Shown in pieces: positions 34,624 to 44,169 of a stretch of DNA of 64,000 nt. Within the stretch, counting starts at the first letter, position 1, and each line of letters begins with the position of its first letter. Made by a program: the position numbers and the translations under genes. A model generated the notes under the pieces. It was not told the origin of the DNA. It worked only from the letters and a program-made list of their open reading frames with translations, and searched no databases. The DNA comes from Polyangiaceae bacterium (GTDB taxonomy: Bacteria > Myxococcota_A > Polyangia > Polyangiales > Polyangiaceae), in the NCBI GenBank assembly GCA_016719945.1, contig JADJYE010000038.1, positions 1-64,000 on the forward strand. The letters run 5' to 3'.

Positions 34624-36075
34624 ATGAAGATCGGCACGCGAAGCGCCAACCCGACCGAGACGTTCGAGGTAAGAGGCCCACAGCACCCTTCGGGGCGCTG
34701 TGGGGTCCTGCTCGTCTCCGCGGGAGATCAGGTCGGTCGCATCGTCGCCGTCGTCGATCGGGGGGTGACGATCGGTCGAGCCGAGAGCTGTGAGCTCAGC
34801 CTCGACGACACGGGGCTCTCACGTAAGCACGCCCAGATCCAGCTCGTGTCCGGCAAGTACCTGCTGCGCGATCTCGACTCGCGCAACGGCACGTTCCTCA
34901 ACGAGCGGCGGGTCGACTTCGTGTCGCCATTAGAGGACGGCGATCGCATCCGCCTCGGCCCGAACGTGCGCGTGAGGTTCCAGCTCGTCGAGGAGGGGGA
35001 AGAGCGCGTCCTCAAGTCGAGCTTCGAGGCCTCGACCCAGCTCGTGCGCAAGCTCACCGCCGGGCCCGAGGTCCCGCCCGGACGGGTCGTCGCCGACCCT
35101 GCTCAGCTCGCGCTGTACGCCGAGGCGCAGCGCGCTTCGAAGAGCACCCTCACCATCCTCATCCTCGGCGAGACCGGCGCCGGCAAGGACGTGCTCGCGC
35201 GGGCGGTGCACCTCTCTTCGCCGCGCGCCAAGCGGCCCTACCTCGCGCTCAATTGCGCCGCGCTCTCCGAGTCGCTGCTCGAGGCCGAGATGTTCGGGCA
35301 CGAGAAGGGCGCCTTCACCGGCGCGACCCACACGAAGGTCGGCCTGCTCGAGGCGGCCGACGGGGGGACCGTGTTCCTCGACGAGGTCGGCGAGCTGCCC
35401 CCGTCGATCCAGGTCAAGCTGCTGCGCGTCCTCGAGGAGCGCTCCGTGCTGCGCGTCGGCGCGCGAAGCCCCACGCCGATCGACGTTCGGTTCGTGGCCG
35501 CCACCAACCGCGATCTCGACGTCGAGGTCGAGGCGGGGCGGTTCCGTCGCGACCTCTTCTACCGCATCGCGCAGGTGACGCTGCGGGTGCCCCCGCTGCG
35601 CGAGCGCAGGTCGGAGATCGCCGAGCTCGCCCGCTGGTTCGCCGAGCGGGCAGGGGGGGAGCTCGGTCGAGAGCCACCTCGCCTCACTCAAGATTTCCTC
35701 GACGTGCTCCTGCGTCACTCGTTCCCGGGCAACGTGCGCGAGCTGCGCAACATCGTCGAGCGCGCCGTGGTCATGTCCTCCGACTCGACGTTGACCTCCG
35801 AGCACCTCCCCACCGAGCTGCGCCGCGGGTCGGGCCCGCAGGCGCCTCCCGCGTCGACCCCGCGGCCAAGCGAACAAGCCCTCTCCGCGCCCAGCGCCGC
35901 CTCGGGCGGGGCCGACCTGCGGGCTCACCTCGAGGACGCCGAGCGGGCGCGCGTGCTCGAGGTGCTGGAGCGCTGCGGAAACAACCAGACACGCGCAGCG
36001 GAGGCGCTCGGGGTCTCTCGACGAACGCTCGTCGCGCGGCTGTCGGCGTGGGGCCTCACGAAGAAGCGCGGCTGA
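34624..36075 (+). CDS. FHA-domain sigma54-dependent activator
   Basis: A 483-residue bacterial enhancer-binding protein of myxobacterial type. An N-terminal FHA domain (about 45-118: GVTIGRAESCELSLDDTGLS, RKHAQI, DLDSRNGTFLNERR) replaces the usual receiver domain and should bind phosphothreonine peptides. The AAA+ domain has Walker A LGETGAGKD (181-189), the sigma54 loop GAFTGA (229-234), Walker B VFLDEVGELPP and an arginine region FRRDLFYRIAQVTLRVPPLR. The C-terminus carries a Fis-type HTH (RVLEVLERCGNNQTRAAEAL, GVSRRTLVARL). The domain set implies activation of sigma54 promoters in response to a Ser/Thr kinase. It converges with a kinase gene 14 bp away, an obvious candidate partner. Confidence 0.95.
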   Translation: MKIGTRSANPTETFEVRGPQHPSGRCGVLLVSAGDQVGRIVAVVDRGVTIGRAESCELSLDDTGLSRKHAQIQLVSGKYLLRDLDSRNGTFLNERRVDFVSPLEDGDRIRLGPNVRVRFQLVEEGEERVLKSSFEASTQLVRKLTAGPEVPPGRVVADPAQLALYAEAQRASKSTLTILILGETGAGKDVLARAVHLSSPRAKRPYLALNCAALSESLLEAEMFGHEKGAFTGATHTKVGLLEAADGGTVFLDEVGELPPSIQVKLLRVLEERSVLRVGARSPTPIDVRFVAATNRDLDVEVEAGRFRRDLFYRIAQVTLRVPPLRERRSEIAELARWFAERAGGELGREPPRLTQDFLDVLLRHSFPGNVRELRNIVERAVVMSSDSTLTSEHLPTELRRGSGPQAPPASTPRPSEQALSAPSAASGGADLRAHLEDAERARVLEVLERCGNNQTRAAEALGVSRRTLVARLSAWGLTKKRG

Positions 36076-36088
36076 CGATTTCGCGCAG

Positions 36089-37495
<1,407 letters not shown>

Positions 37496-37600
37496 TACGA
37501 CAACCCCCAAGCTTAGTCGAACGGCGGGTCGCGAGGACGCTTTTTCCTGGCCAGCGGGGACCGCGCGCCCTTGCCCTTTGGTACGTTCGGCTCACGCACC

Positions 37601-39073
37601 ATGACGCAAGACCTCTTTCAGCACCCCGGCAACTTCGAGCAAGGTGAGCTCACCGGGAACGTCCGCCTCGGAAAGTTCGAAGCTCACTACGAGGAGCTGT
37701 TCGCCGAGGCGCTCGAAGACGGGGTGATCACGTCCGAGGAGCGCGCGCGCCTCGAGCGCGCGGCCGACTCCTTCGGGCTCGATCGGGAGCGCGTCTTGTC
37801 GCTCGAGAAGGCGCTGCTCGCCGCGTGGGAGGCTCGCCACCGCATCGCGATCAACGAGGTGCCTGGGCAAGGCGAGGAGGTCTCCGCGCCGCCCGCCGCT
37901 GGCGCCTCGGCCGAGGTGCTTCAGGCGCGCGTCGCCGAGCTCGAGGCGCGCGTCCGGTTCCTCGAGGCCGAGCTCGCCGACGCGCGCTCGCACATCCCCG
38001 TCGACGTCGACTTCTCCGAGCTACGCGAGTCGACGGCGATCGAGGCGACGGATCCCGAGGAGATCTTCCCCAGGGTCCGGCAAGATCCACGGGACATCAC
38101 CAGCGTTCGAGCGCTGTTCCGCGCGACCCGAGTCACGGATCCGGATCGCGCCTACCGCGCCGCGCGGGTGCTCGGCTTCCTCGGCGCGCAGAGCGAGGAG
38201 GAGGCGGCGTTCGCCAAGGCGCGCGAGCCCGACGGGCTACCGAAGCCGACCGCCTCCCTCACCGCCGAGGCGTGGCGGCGCAACCTCTTCCACCCCGATG
38301 AAGAGGTGCTCACCGGCGACATCTTCGCGGTGATCACGAGCCCGGTGCTGCTCGGCAGGGTCACCGCGCTCAGGCGGCAGAACGCGCTGCCCAAGCTCGA
38401 GCCTTCGGCGCTGCAAGATCCGCAGACGTCGACCGTGCAGGCCGTTCGCTGCTTCGGCTGGTCGGCGTCGATCCTCGGGATGCGCCCGCCGCCTCTGTAC
38501 GTCGACCCGACCTGGGAGGGCGTGGCCGAGATGGTCCCGGGGGTTCCGCCGGCGACCCGCCTGGGCCGGCGGGCGCTCTCGGGGCGCTCGCCGACCGAGC
38601 TCGCGTTCATCGCGGCGCGGCACCTCGCGAGCTATCGCGAGGATCACTTCATTCGGCTGCTGTTTCCCAGCATCCCGGATCTCGAAGACATCTTCCTCGC
38701 CGCGCTCACCCTGAGCCAGCCTCAGATCCCCCTGTCGGAGCAGGTTCGCAAGCGCGCCGAGCCGATCGCTGCGGCGATCGATCCGCTGCTCGACCCCTCT
38801 CAGCGCGATCGGCTGCGCGGCCACTTCCTTCGCTTCATCGAGGAAGGAGGGCGCACGAACCTCCAGCGCTGGGCGACCGCGGCCGATCTGACCGCGCTCC
38901 GCGCAGGCCTGCTGCTCTCGGACGACCTCGGCGCGGCGCAGCGTGTCCTCGGGTTGTACGGCGAGATCGAGGCCGACGCGAAGCTCGACGATCTGATCGT
39001 GTTCTACCTGAGCGACCGCTGCTCGCGGCTCCGGCGTCAGATCGGCACGGCCCAGGACCAGGCAGCGTCGTGA
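37601..39073 (+). CDS. Hypothetical protein with EF-hand/TerB-like N-terminus
   Basis: A 490-residue soluble protein; the ATG at 37601 is taken because the sequence before it is not protein-like. The N-terminal 85 residues resemble TerB- or EF-hand-like helical domains (HYEELFAEALEDGVITSEER, ARLERAADSFGLDRERVLSL). A coiled coil follows (LQARVAELEARVRFLEAELA). The remaining 340 residues look like helical repeats (ITSVRALFRATRVTDPDRAY, AVITSPVLLGRVTALRRQNA, TELAFIAARHLASYREDHFI). This organisation is familiar from myxobacterial proteins without known function. It overlaps the small lipoprotein gene by 4 bp (GTGA) and is divergent from a kinase gene. Confidence 0.7.
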   Translation: MTQDLFQHPGNFEQGELTGNVRLGKFEAHYEELFAEALEDGVITSEERARLERAADSFGLDRERVLSLEKALLAAWEARHRIAINEVPGQGEEVSAPPAAGASAEVLQARVAELEARVRFLEAELADARSHIPVDVDFSELRESTAIEATDPEEIFPRVRQDPRDITSVRALFRATRVTDPDRAYRAARVLGFLGAQSEEEAAFAKAREPDGLPKPTASLTAEAWRRNLFHPDEEVLTGDIFAVITSPVLLGRVTALRRQNALPKLEPSALQDPQTSTVQAVRCFGWSASILGMRPPPLYVDPTWEGVAEMVPGVPPATRLGRRALSGRSPTELAFIAARHLASYREDHFIRLLFPSIPDLEDIFLAALTLSQPQIPLSEQVRKRAEPIAAAIDPLLDPSQRDRLRGHFLRFIEEGGRTNLQRWATAADLTALRAGLLLSDDLGAAQRVLGLYGEIEADAKLDDLIVFYLSDRCSRLRRQIGTAQDQAAS

Positions 39074-39309
39074 TCGCCGCCCGTCTGGCCGCCGTGCTCG
39101 GCTTGCTGCTGTCGTGCAGGCCGAAGGCCGAGCCCACCAACGACGCGGAGTGCGCGGCGGCCGAGGCGTGCCAGACGCACGGCCGCTGCACGTTCCACAT
39201 CCAGACCAAGAAGTGCGTCGTCGGCTCGTCAGACGACTGCCAGAAGGCCCGCATCTGTCACAAGGAGAACCTCTGCACGAAGGTCGGCGACGCCTGCGGC
39301 AAAGAGTGA
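39070..39309 (+). CDS. Small cysteine-rich lipoprotein
   Basis: A 79-residue lipoprotein starting at a GTG that overlaps the previous stop. The signal is short (MIAARLAAVLGLLLSC, lipobox LLLSC). The mature part has nine further cysteines in a regular pattern: CAAAEACQTHGRCTFHIQTK, KCVVGSSDDCQKARICHKEN and LCTKVGDACGKE. Myxobacterial genomes carry many such knottin-like lipoproteins. Coupling suggests it is made together with the 490-residue protein; converges with the phosphoesterase gene 5 bp away. Confidence 0.7.
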   Translation: MIAARLAAVLGLLLSCRPKAEPTNDAECAAAEACQTHGRCTFHIQTKKCVVGSSDDCQKARICHKENLCTKVGDACGKE

Positions 39310-39313
39310 CGAG

Positions 39314-40693
39314 CTACTTCTTGCGCCGGAGCGAGCCGATGCCGTGCTTCTCGAGGAAGTCGCCGATGAAGAAGGCGGTCTCGTAGCGCTTGTGCCGCAG
39401 ATCGAGGTGGACCGGGATGTCGCCGCGGTCGGCGATGATCTCGATGTCGCTCTTCTCGCCCATGCGCAGCTCGGTCTTGCAGGCAGGGTCGATGTTCTCC
39501 GCGTCGATGTCGATCGCCGGCAGCTGGATCGGAGCCGCGGGGTCGTTCGCCTCGAGGCGCTCTTGATCGATCGCGTCGGACAGATCGTTCGCCGCCGCGT
39601 CCCGGGCGGTGAGCGGCTCGAGGTCGAACATGACCTCCAGGTGCTTCATGATCGAGGTGTGATCGTATTGCACCGAGCTCACGTGCCCCGGCCTCACGTA
39701 CGGGCCCATGATCAGCGAGGGCACGCGGAAGCCCAGCTGATCGAAGCCCTCCGCGGCGCGGTCGTCGGCGGCCTTCGGGGGGGCGACGTGATCGAAGAAG
39801 CCGCCGTGCTCGTCGTAGGTGACGATGAACAGCACGTTCTCCCAGTGCGGAGACGTCGCCAGCGCCTGGTACACCGCGGCGATGAACTGCTGGCCGAGCA
39901 GCGGGTGGTGCGGCGGGTGGTCGTCGTTCAGCGCGAAGCCGGGATCGATCACCGTGAACGGCGGCAGGGTGCCCGCCGCCGCGGCGTCGAAGAAGCTCGG
40001 CGTGGCGGGCTGCGAGTGCTTCGCGCCGAGCAGCCAGAGGAACGGGAGATCGGTGTAGTAGTACTCCCAGGCGATGCCCTTCTCGTCGAGCCGGTCGTAG
40101 ATGGTCGGGATCGCGTCGGTGGGCGAGTCGTTGGTCTTGAGGCCCGCGGACTGGGCGGCGTGGAAGTAGAAGCGGTTGGGCCAGGTCGGCCCCATGACCG
40201 AGCAGAACCACCGATCGCAGCTCGTGTACGCGTCCGCCAGGGCGTGGGTGACCGGCAGGTCTTCGCGGGTGAAGTACCCCATGACGTGAGGCTCGATGCT
40301 CGCGCCGGCCGAGGCCTGATAGGCGCGCATGAAGCCGTCGTTCTGGCCGTCGTTGAACTGCTCGCGAGAACGGTCCCAGCCGTGCGGAGGGTCCGCGACG
40401 CACCAGATCGACTCGCGGTAGATGGCGCGCTCGACGCCGTCGATATCAGGGTTCGACAGCGACTCGGTGAGCCCGTCGCCGGGCAGAGCCTCGAGCAGGG
40501 CGCGAGAGCCGAGCACGTGGTCGTAGCTGCGGTTCTCCATCATCAGCACGACGACGTGCGTGATCTTCCCCGGCCCCGGATCCGGCTCTGGGCCGGTGTC
40601 GGTGTCGTCCGAGCAAGCGACCAGGGTGGTGCCGGCCGCCGTGGCGCCCAGGCTCTTCAGTGCGTCACGTCGCGTAACCGTCTTCTTCGCCAT
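39314..40693 (-). CDS. Tat-exported phosphoesterase (phospholipase C type)
   Basis: A 459-residue phosphoesterase-family protein, start MAKKTVTRRDALKSLGATAA at 40693. The twin-arginine motif TRRDALK (7-13) and a cysteine after TTLVA suggest a Tat-exported lipoprotein. Family signatures include VVLMMENRSYDHVLGS, where the Glu-Asn bind metal. Others are NRFYFHAAQSAG, FTVIDPGFALNDDHPPHHPL, FIVTYDEHGGFFDHVAPPKA and FRVPSLIMGPYVRPGHVSSV with YDHTSIMKHLE. This matches the phospholipase C / acid phosphatase (AcpA) group. Full length and intact. The substrate, phospholipid or phosphomonoester, cannot be decided. Confidence 0.88.
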   Translation of the reverse strand: MAKKTVTRRDALKSLGATAAGTTLVACSDDTDTGPEPDPGPGKITHVVVLMMENRSYDHVLGSRALLEALPGDGLTESLSNPDIDGVERAIYRESIWCVADPPHGWDRSREQFNDGQNDGFMRAYQASAGASIEPHVMGYFTREDLPVTHALADAYTSCDRWFCSVMGPTWPNRFYFHAAQSAGLKTNDSPTDAIPTIYDRLDEKGIAWEYYYTDLPFLWLLGAKHSQPATPSFFDAAAAGTLPPFTVIDPGFALNDDHPPHHPLLGQQFIAAVYQALATSPHWENVLFIVTYDEHGGFFDHVAPPKAADDRAAEGFDQLGFRVPSLIMGPYVRPGHVSSVQYDHTSIMKHLEVMFDLEPLTARDAAANDLSDAIDQERLEANDPAAPIQLPAIDIDAENIDPACKTELRMGEKSDIEIIADRGDIPVHLDLRHKRYETAFFIGDFLEKHGIGSLRRKK

Positions 40694-40790
40694 TGAAAGC
40701 CTCCCGCGCAGCGCCACATATAGCTCAAAACCGGCGCTCGCCCACGACGTGACGATCTTGTCACCCAGGGGCCGCGGTCAGGGGCCGAGG

Positions 40791-41549
40791 TCAGCCGCCG
40801 AGGTACGCGGCCTTGATCTCTTCGTTCTGGGCGAGCTCGCTGGTCGAGCCGGTCATCGCGATCTCGCCGGTGCGCAGCACGTACGCGCGGCGCGCGTACT
40901 TGAGGGCGAGCCGCGTGTTCTGCTCGACCAGCAGGATGGTCGTGCCGGTCTCGGCGATCTTCGCGATGGCCTCGAAGATCTGCTGCACGAGCTTGGGCGC
41001 GATGCCCAGGGAGGGCTCGTCGAGCAACAGGAGGGACGGCCGCGCCATCAGCGCCCGACCGATCGCGAGCATCTGCTGCTCGCCACCCGACAGCGTGCCA
41101 GCCTCTTGCTTCATGCGCTCACCGATGCGGGGGAAGAGCCCCACGACGTCCGCGATCGTCTCGGCCATCTCGGCGCGGCGCTTGTGGTTGAAGGCGCCGA
41201 GCTCGAGGTTCTCCTTCACGGTCAGCCCGCCGAAGATCGCGCGTCCCTCGGGGACGAGGGAGATGCCCGCCTCGACCACCTCCTCGACGGAGAGCTTCGA
41301 AAGATCGACGCCGTCGAAGGTGATCGAGCCCTCGGCCATGGGCAACAGGCGCACGATCGTCTTCAAGGTCGTGGTCTTGCCGGCGCCGTTCGCGCCGATC
41401 ATGGCGACGATCTCTCCGCGGCCGACGTGCAGGTCGATGCCCTTCAGGGCCTTGATCCCGCCGTACGCGACCTTGAGCCCCTTCAGCGTGAGCAGGTCCT
41501 CGCCGTCCGGCGTCTTCGGCTGCGGCCGGGTGGGGTGGCTGGTCTTCAC
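40791..41549 (-). CDS. livF: Branched-chain amino-acid ABC transporter ATPase LivF
   Basis: A 252-residue ATPase, GTG start at 41549 overlapping the livG stop (GTGA). Walker A GANGAGKTTT, signature LSGGEQQMLAIGRALMARPS, Walker B LLLLDEPSLGIAP and the H-loop-type LLVEQNT are all present. SLVPEGRAIFGGLTVKENLE is typical of LivF. It energises uptake of leucine-type amino acids, amides or urea together with LivG and LivM. Last gene of the sspB-livM-livG-livF operon. An N-terminal extension in the same frame is not used, because it lies inside livG. Confidence 0.92.
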   Translation of the reverse strand: MKTSHPTRPQPKTPDGEDLLTLKGLKVAYGGIKALKGIDLHVGRGEIVAMIGANGAGKTTTLKTIVRLLPMAEGSITFDGVDLSKLSVEEVVEAGISLVPEGRAIFGGLTVKENLELGAFNHKRRAEMAETIADVVGLFPRIGERMKQEAGTLSGGEQQMLAIGRALMARPSLLLLDEPSLGIAPKLVQQIFEAIAKIAETGTTILLVEQNTRLALKYARRAYVLRTGEIAMTGSTSELAQNEEIKAAYLGG

Positions 41550-42346
41550 GCCCCGACCTCTGCGACCGCGGCGGCCTCGTCTTCCTCGCCCAGGTACGCG
41601 GCGAGGACCTTCGGGTGCTTCTTGATCTCCGCGGGAGGGCCGTGGGCGATCGTCTCGCCGTGGTCGAGGACGTGGATGTCCTCGCACACGCCCATCACCA
41701 CCTGCATGTTGTGCTCGACGAGGATGACGGTGATCTTGAACTCGTCCCGGAGCCAGCGGATCTGCTCCTTCAGGCCCTCGGCCTCGCCGTAGTTCATCCC
41801 CGCGGCGGGCTCGTCGAGCAGCAGCAGCTTCGGCTTGAGCATCATCGCGCGGGCGATCTCCAGGCGGCGCTGGTTGCCGTACGACAGGGAGGTCGAGACC
41901 TCGTCGGCCATCGCGTCGAGCTTGAAGATCGCCAGCAGCTTCATGGCCTCCTTGTGCATCTCGGCCTCGTCGCGGAAGAAGAGCGGCGAGCGCAGGAGCG
42001 CCGCGCCGAGGTGCGCCTTGCGCGTGTTCTCGCAGGCGATGAGCACGTTCTCCATCACCGTCATGCTCTGGAACAGGCGGATGTTCTGGAACGTCCGCGC
42101 GACGCCGATGCGGGCGATCTCGCTCGCCTTCTTCCCGCCCAGGCTCTTGCCATAGAAGCGGATGCTGCCTTCGAAGTCGTACACCCCCGTGACGAGGTTG
42201 AAGACGGTCGTCTTGCCCGCGCCGTTCGGGCCGATGAGCCCGAAGATGCAGCGCTCGGGGACGGTGAACGAGACGTCGCTCACGGCCTTGAGGCCGCCGA
42301 ACCGCTTCGACACTCGCTCGAGCTGGAGCGCAGGCGCCGCGCTCAT
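41546..42346 (-). CDS. livG: Branched-chain amino-acid ABC transporter ATPase LivG
   Basis: A 266-residue ATPase, start MSAAPALQLERVSKRFGGLK at 42346, overlapping the livM stop (ATGA). Walker A GPNGAGKTT, the LivG-typical GVARTFQNIRLFQSMTVMEN, signature SYGNQRRLEIARAMM, Walker B LLLLDEPAAGMNYGE and the His-switch ILVEHNMQVVMGV are complete. A Glu/Ala-rich C-terminus extends slightly beyond the usual end. It pairs with LivF and the LivM permease. Intact. Confidence 0.93.
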   Translation of the reverse strand: MSAAPALQLERVSKRFGGLKAVSDVSFTVPERCIFGLIGPNGAGKTTVFNLVTGVYDFEGSIRFYGKSLGGKKASEIARIGVARTFQNIRLFQSMTVMENVLIACENTRKAHLGAALLRSPLFFRDEAEMHKEAMKLLAIFKLDAMADEVSTSLSYGNQRRLEIARAMMLKPKLLLLDEPAAGMNYGEAEGLKEQIRWLRDEFKITVILVEHNMQVVMGVCEDIHVLDHGETIAHGPPAEIKKHPKVLAAYLGEEDEAAAVAEVGA

Positions 42347-43434
42347 GGCTTCGCGGGCTCGCGCTTGCGGAAGCGGGTGATCTCGCTCTCGCCGAACAGG
42401 CCCGCGGGGCGCATCACCATCAGCACCATGAGCACGACCGCGTAGATGACCATGCGCAGCGCGTTGAGGTCGAAGTCGGGGTGCGCGAGCTTGAAGGCCT
42501 CGATCGCGTCGAGGCGCTGGAGCTGCTCGATCATCTTCACCGTCAGCGTGACGAACAGGCCGCCGAAGATCGCGCCGCTCACGCTGCCCGACCCGCCGAG
42601 GATCACCATGGTGATGGCGTCGAAGGAGAGGGCGAAGCTGAACTGATCCGGCTGAACCGAGGGGTTGCCGTCGCGCATGCAGGCCCACAGGGCGCCCGCC
42701 GCGCCCGCGCCCATCGCCGCGATGACGAACGACGTGACCTTGTAGCGCGTGGGGTCGACCCCGACCGCCGACGCGGCGATCTCGTCCTCGCGCAGCGCGC
42801 GCAGCGCGCGGCCCCAGCCGCAGAACTTCAGCCGCCAGGCGATGATGGTCGCGACGATGACACCGCCGAACAGCCAGAACGGACCGGCGTATTGCGCGAC
42901 GCCGTAGCGATCGGGCCCCGAGTAGCCCTGCGGCCCGCCGAGCTCGGCGATCGTGGCGCGGATGCCCTCCTTCTCGACCCCGGGTGGGGAGGTCATGATC
43001 ACGAGGCGGAAGATCTCGGAGAAGCCGAGGGTGACGATGGCCAGGTAGTCGCCCTTGAGCCGAAGGCTCGGCAGGCCCACCACGAACCCGAACAGCGCGG
43101 CGACGAGCGCGGCGGCGAGGATCGCCGGCGGCATCACATAGAACGAGTTCGCGAAGGTCTCGGTGCGCTCACCCAGCGACTTGTGGATGTTGCTGGCGAC
43201 GATCGCCGCCGTGTACGCGCCCACGCCGACGAAGCCCGCGTGGCCGATCGAGAACTGGCCCGCCATGCCGTTGATGACGTTGAGCGAGAGCGCGATGACC
43301 ACGTTCACCAGCGCGAGCTGGAGCATGTTGCGGTACGCGGTGTCGGGGACGATGTGGTGGAACGTCAGCTCGAGCACGATGCACGCGAGGCCGAGCAGGA
43401 GCGTCGCGCCGACCCGCCGTTGCCAAGCGTTCAT
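42343..43434 (-). CDS. livM: Branched-chain amino-acid ABC transporter permease LivM
   Basis: A 363-residue permease with about nine to ten membrane helices. The family-typical run is LNVINGMAGQFSIGHAGFVG. Others are LRLKGDYLAIVTLGFSEIFR, the cytoplasmic coupling helix GRALRALREDEIAASAVGVD and ITMVILGGSGSVSGAIFGGL. Its start overlaps the sspB stop (ATGA) and its stop overlaps livG. Unusually, no livH (second permease) or livK (binding protein) gene lies in the cluster; these must be encoded elsewhere or the transporter is atypical. Intact frame. Confidence 0.93.
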   Translation of the reverse strand: MNAWQRRVGATLLLGLACIVLELTFHHIVPDTAYRNMLQLALVNVVIALSLNVINGMAGQFSIGHAGFVGVGAYTAAIVASNIHKSLGERTETFANSFYVMPPAILAAALVAALFGFVVGLPSLRLKGDYLAIVTLGFSEIFRLVIMTSPPGVEKEGIRATIAELGGPQGYSGPDRYGVAQYAGPFWLFGGVIVATIIAWRLKFCGWGRALRALREDEIAASAVGVDPTRYKVTSFVIAAMGAGAAGALWACMRDGNPSVQPDQFSFALSFDAITMVILGGSGSVSGAIFGGLFVTLTVKMIEQLQRLDAIEAFKLAHPDFDLNALRMVIYAVVLMVLMVMRPAGLFGESEITRFRKREPAKP

Positions 43435-44033
43435 TTGACGACGCGCAGGTAGGGGGGCAGCTGGCGCTTCGGCTTCTTGCCCGCTTCGGGCTCGCCTTCA
43501 GGGGTGGGCTCGGCGGCTGCAGCGGGAGCGGACGCGGGCTCGGTGGCGGCCGCGCCTTCGGGCTGGGCTGCGCCCGCAGCGGACTCTTTGGCGGGCTTCT
43601 CGGCGTCGCTGGGGGTCTCGGCGGCGGCGGCCGCAGACGGCGCGGTGGGAGGCGCGACCGACGCGAGCTTGGGCTTCTGTCGCGCAGGCTTGAGCAGCTG
43701 GCTCTCGATGGGCACGTCCTCGGGCCACACCACACCGCGGCCGTCGACGTCGCTCACCACGGCGAAGACCGCAGACCACGGCAGCTTGCACCAGAAGGGG
43801 GAGCGGTTGAAGCTGAGGGTGCAGCTCACGGCCTCGTCGGTCACCAGCAGGTCGGGGATGGGCGGGCTGAGCGCGTGTCCGACGCGCAGCACCAGCTCCG
43901 GCTGCTTCAGGTACCATTGGGGCACGTTCACGTCGGGGCGCCGGGGGTCCACGAACACGCGAGCTGAACCGTTGCCTAGGAACGCCTCGAGCACGTCCTT
44001 CTTGGGCGGGAGTTTTCTGGGGGGCGTGTCCAT
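43431..44033 (-). CDS. sspB: SspB-like ClpXP adaptor
   Basis: A 200-residue protein resembling stringent starvation protein B, which delivers ssrA-tagged and other substrates to ClpXP. The folded domain (about 1-110) reads KKDVLEAFLGNGSARVFVDP, NVPQWYLKQPELVLRVGHAL, VSCTLSFNRSPFWCKLPWSA and VFAVVSDVDGRGVVWPEDVP. A 75-residue Ala/Pro/Glu-rich linker follows. The protein ends LPPYLRVVK, matching the ClpX-binding tail of SspB (RxxLRVVK-like), which is strong support. The substrate-binding half is more diverged. It heads the liv operon and overlaps livM by 4 bp. Confidence 0.85.
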   Translation of the reverse strand: MDTPPRKLPPKKDVLEAFLGNGSARVFVDPRRPDVNVPQWYLKQPELVLRVGHALSPPIPDLLVTDEAVSCTLSFNRSPFWCKLPWSAVFAVVSDVDGRGVVWPEDVPIESQLLKPARQKPKLASVAPPTAPSAAAAAETPSDAEKPAKESAAGAAQPEGAAATEPASAPAAAAEPTPEGEPEAGKKPKRQLPPYLRVVK

Positions 44034-44169
44034 CTTCGGCTCCGGGCGGGTCGCGCGCGAGCCTACCGGAGCGGGACCCCGGTCTCCAGCGGTTCATCTG
44101 GACACCCTCCCTGGCGGGCGGCGCGGGGCCCCGTCGCGATGGCGTGCGGCCGGCGGCGGGGCCGGCAGC

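Noticed and set aside
40791..41687. LivF with a 46-residue N-terminal extension
   Set aside because: The extension lies wholly in livG and is arginine-rich; the GTG at 41549 overlapping the livG stop fits operon structure.
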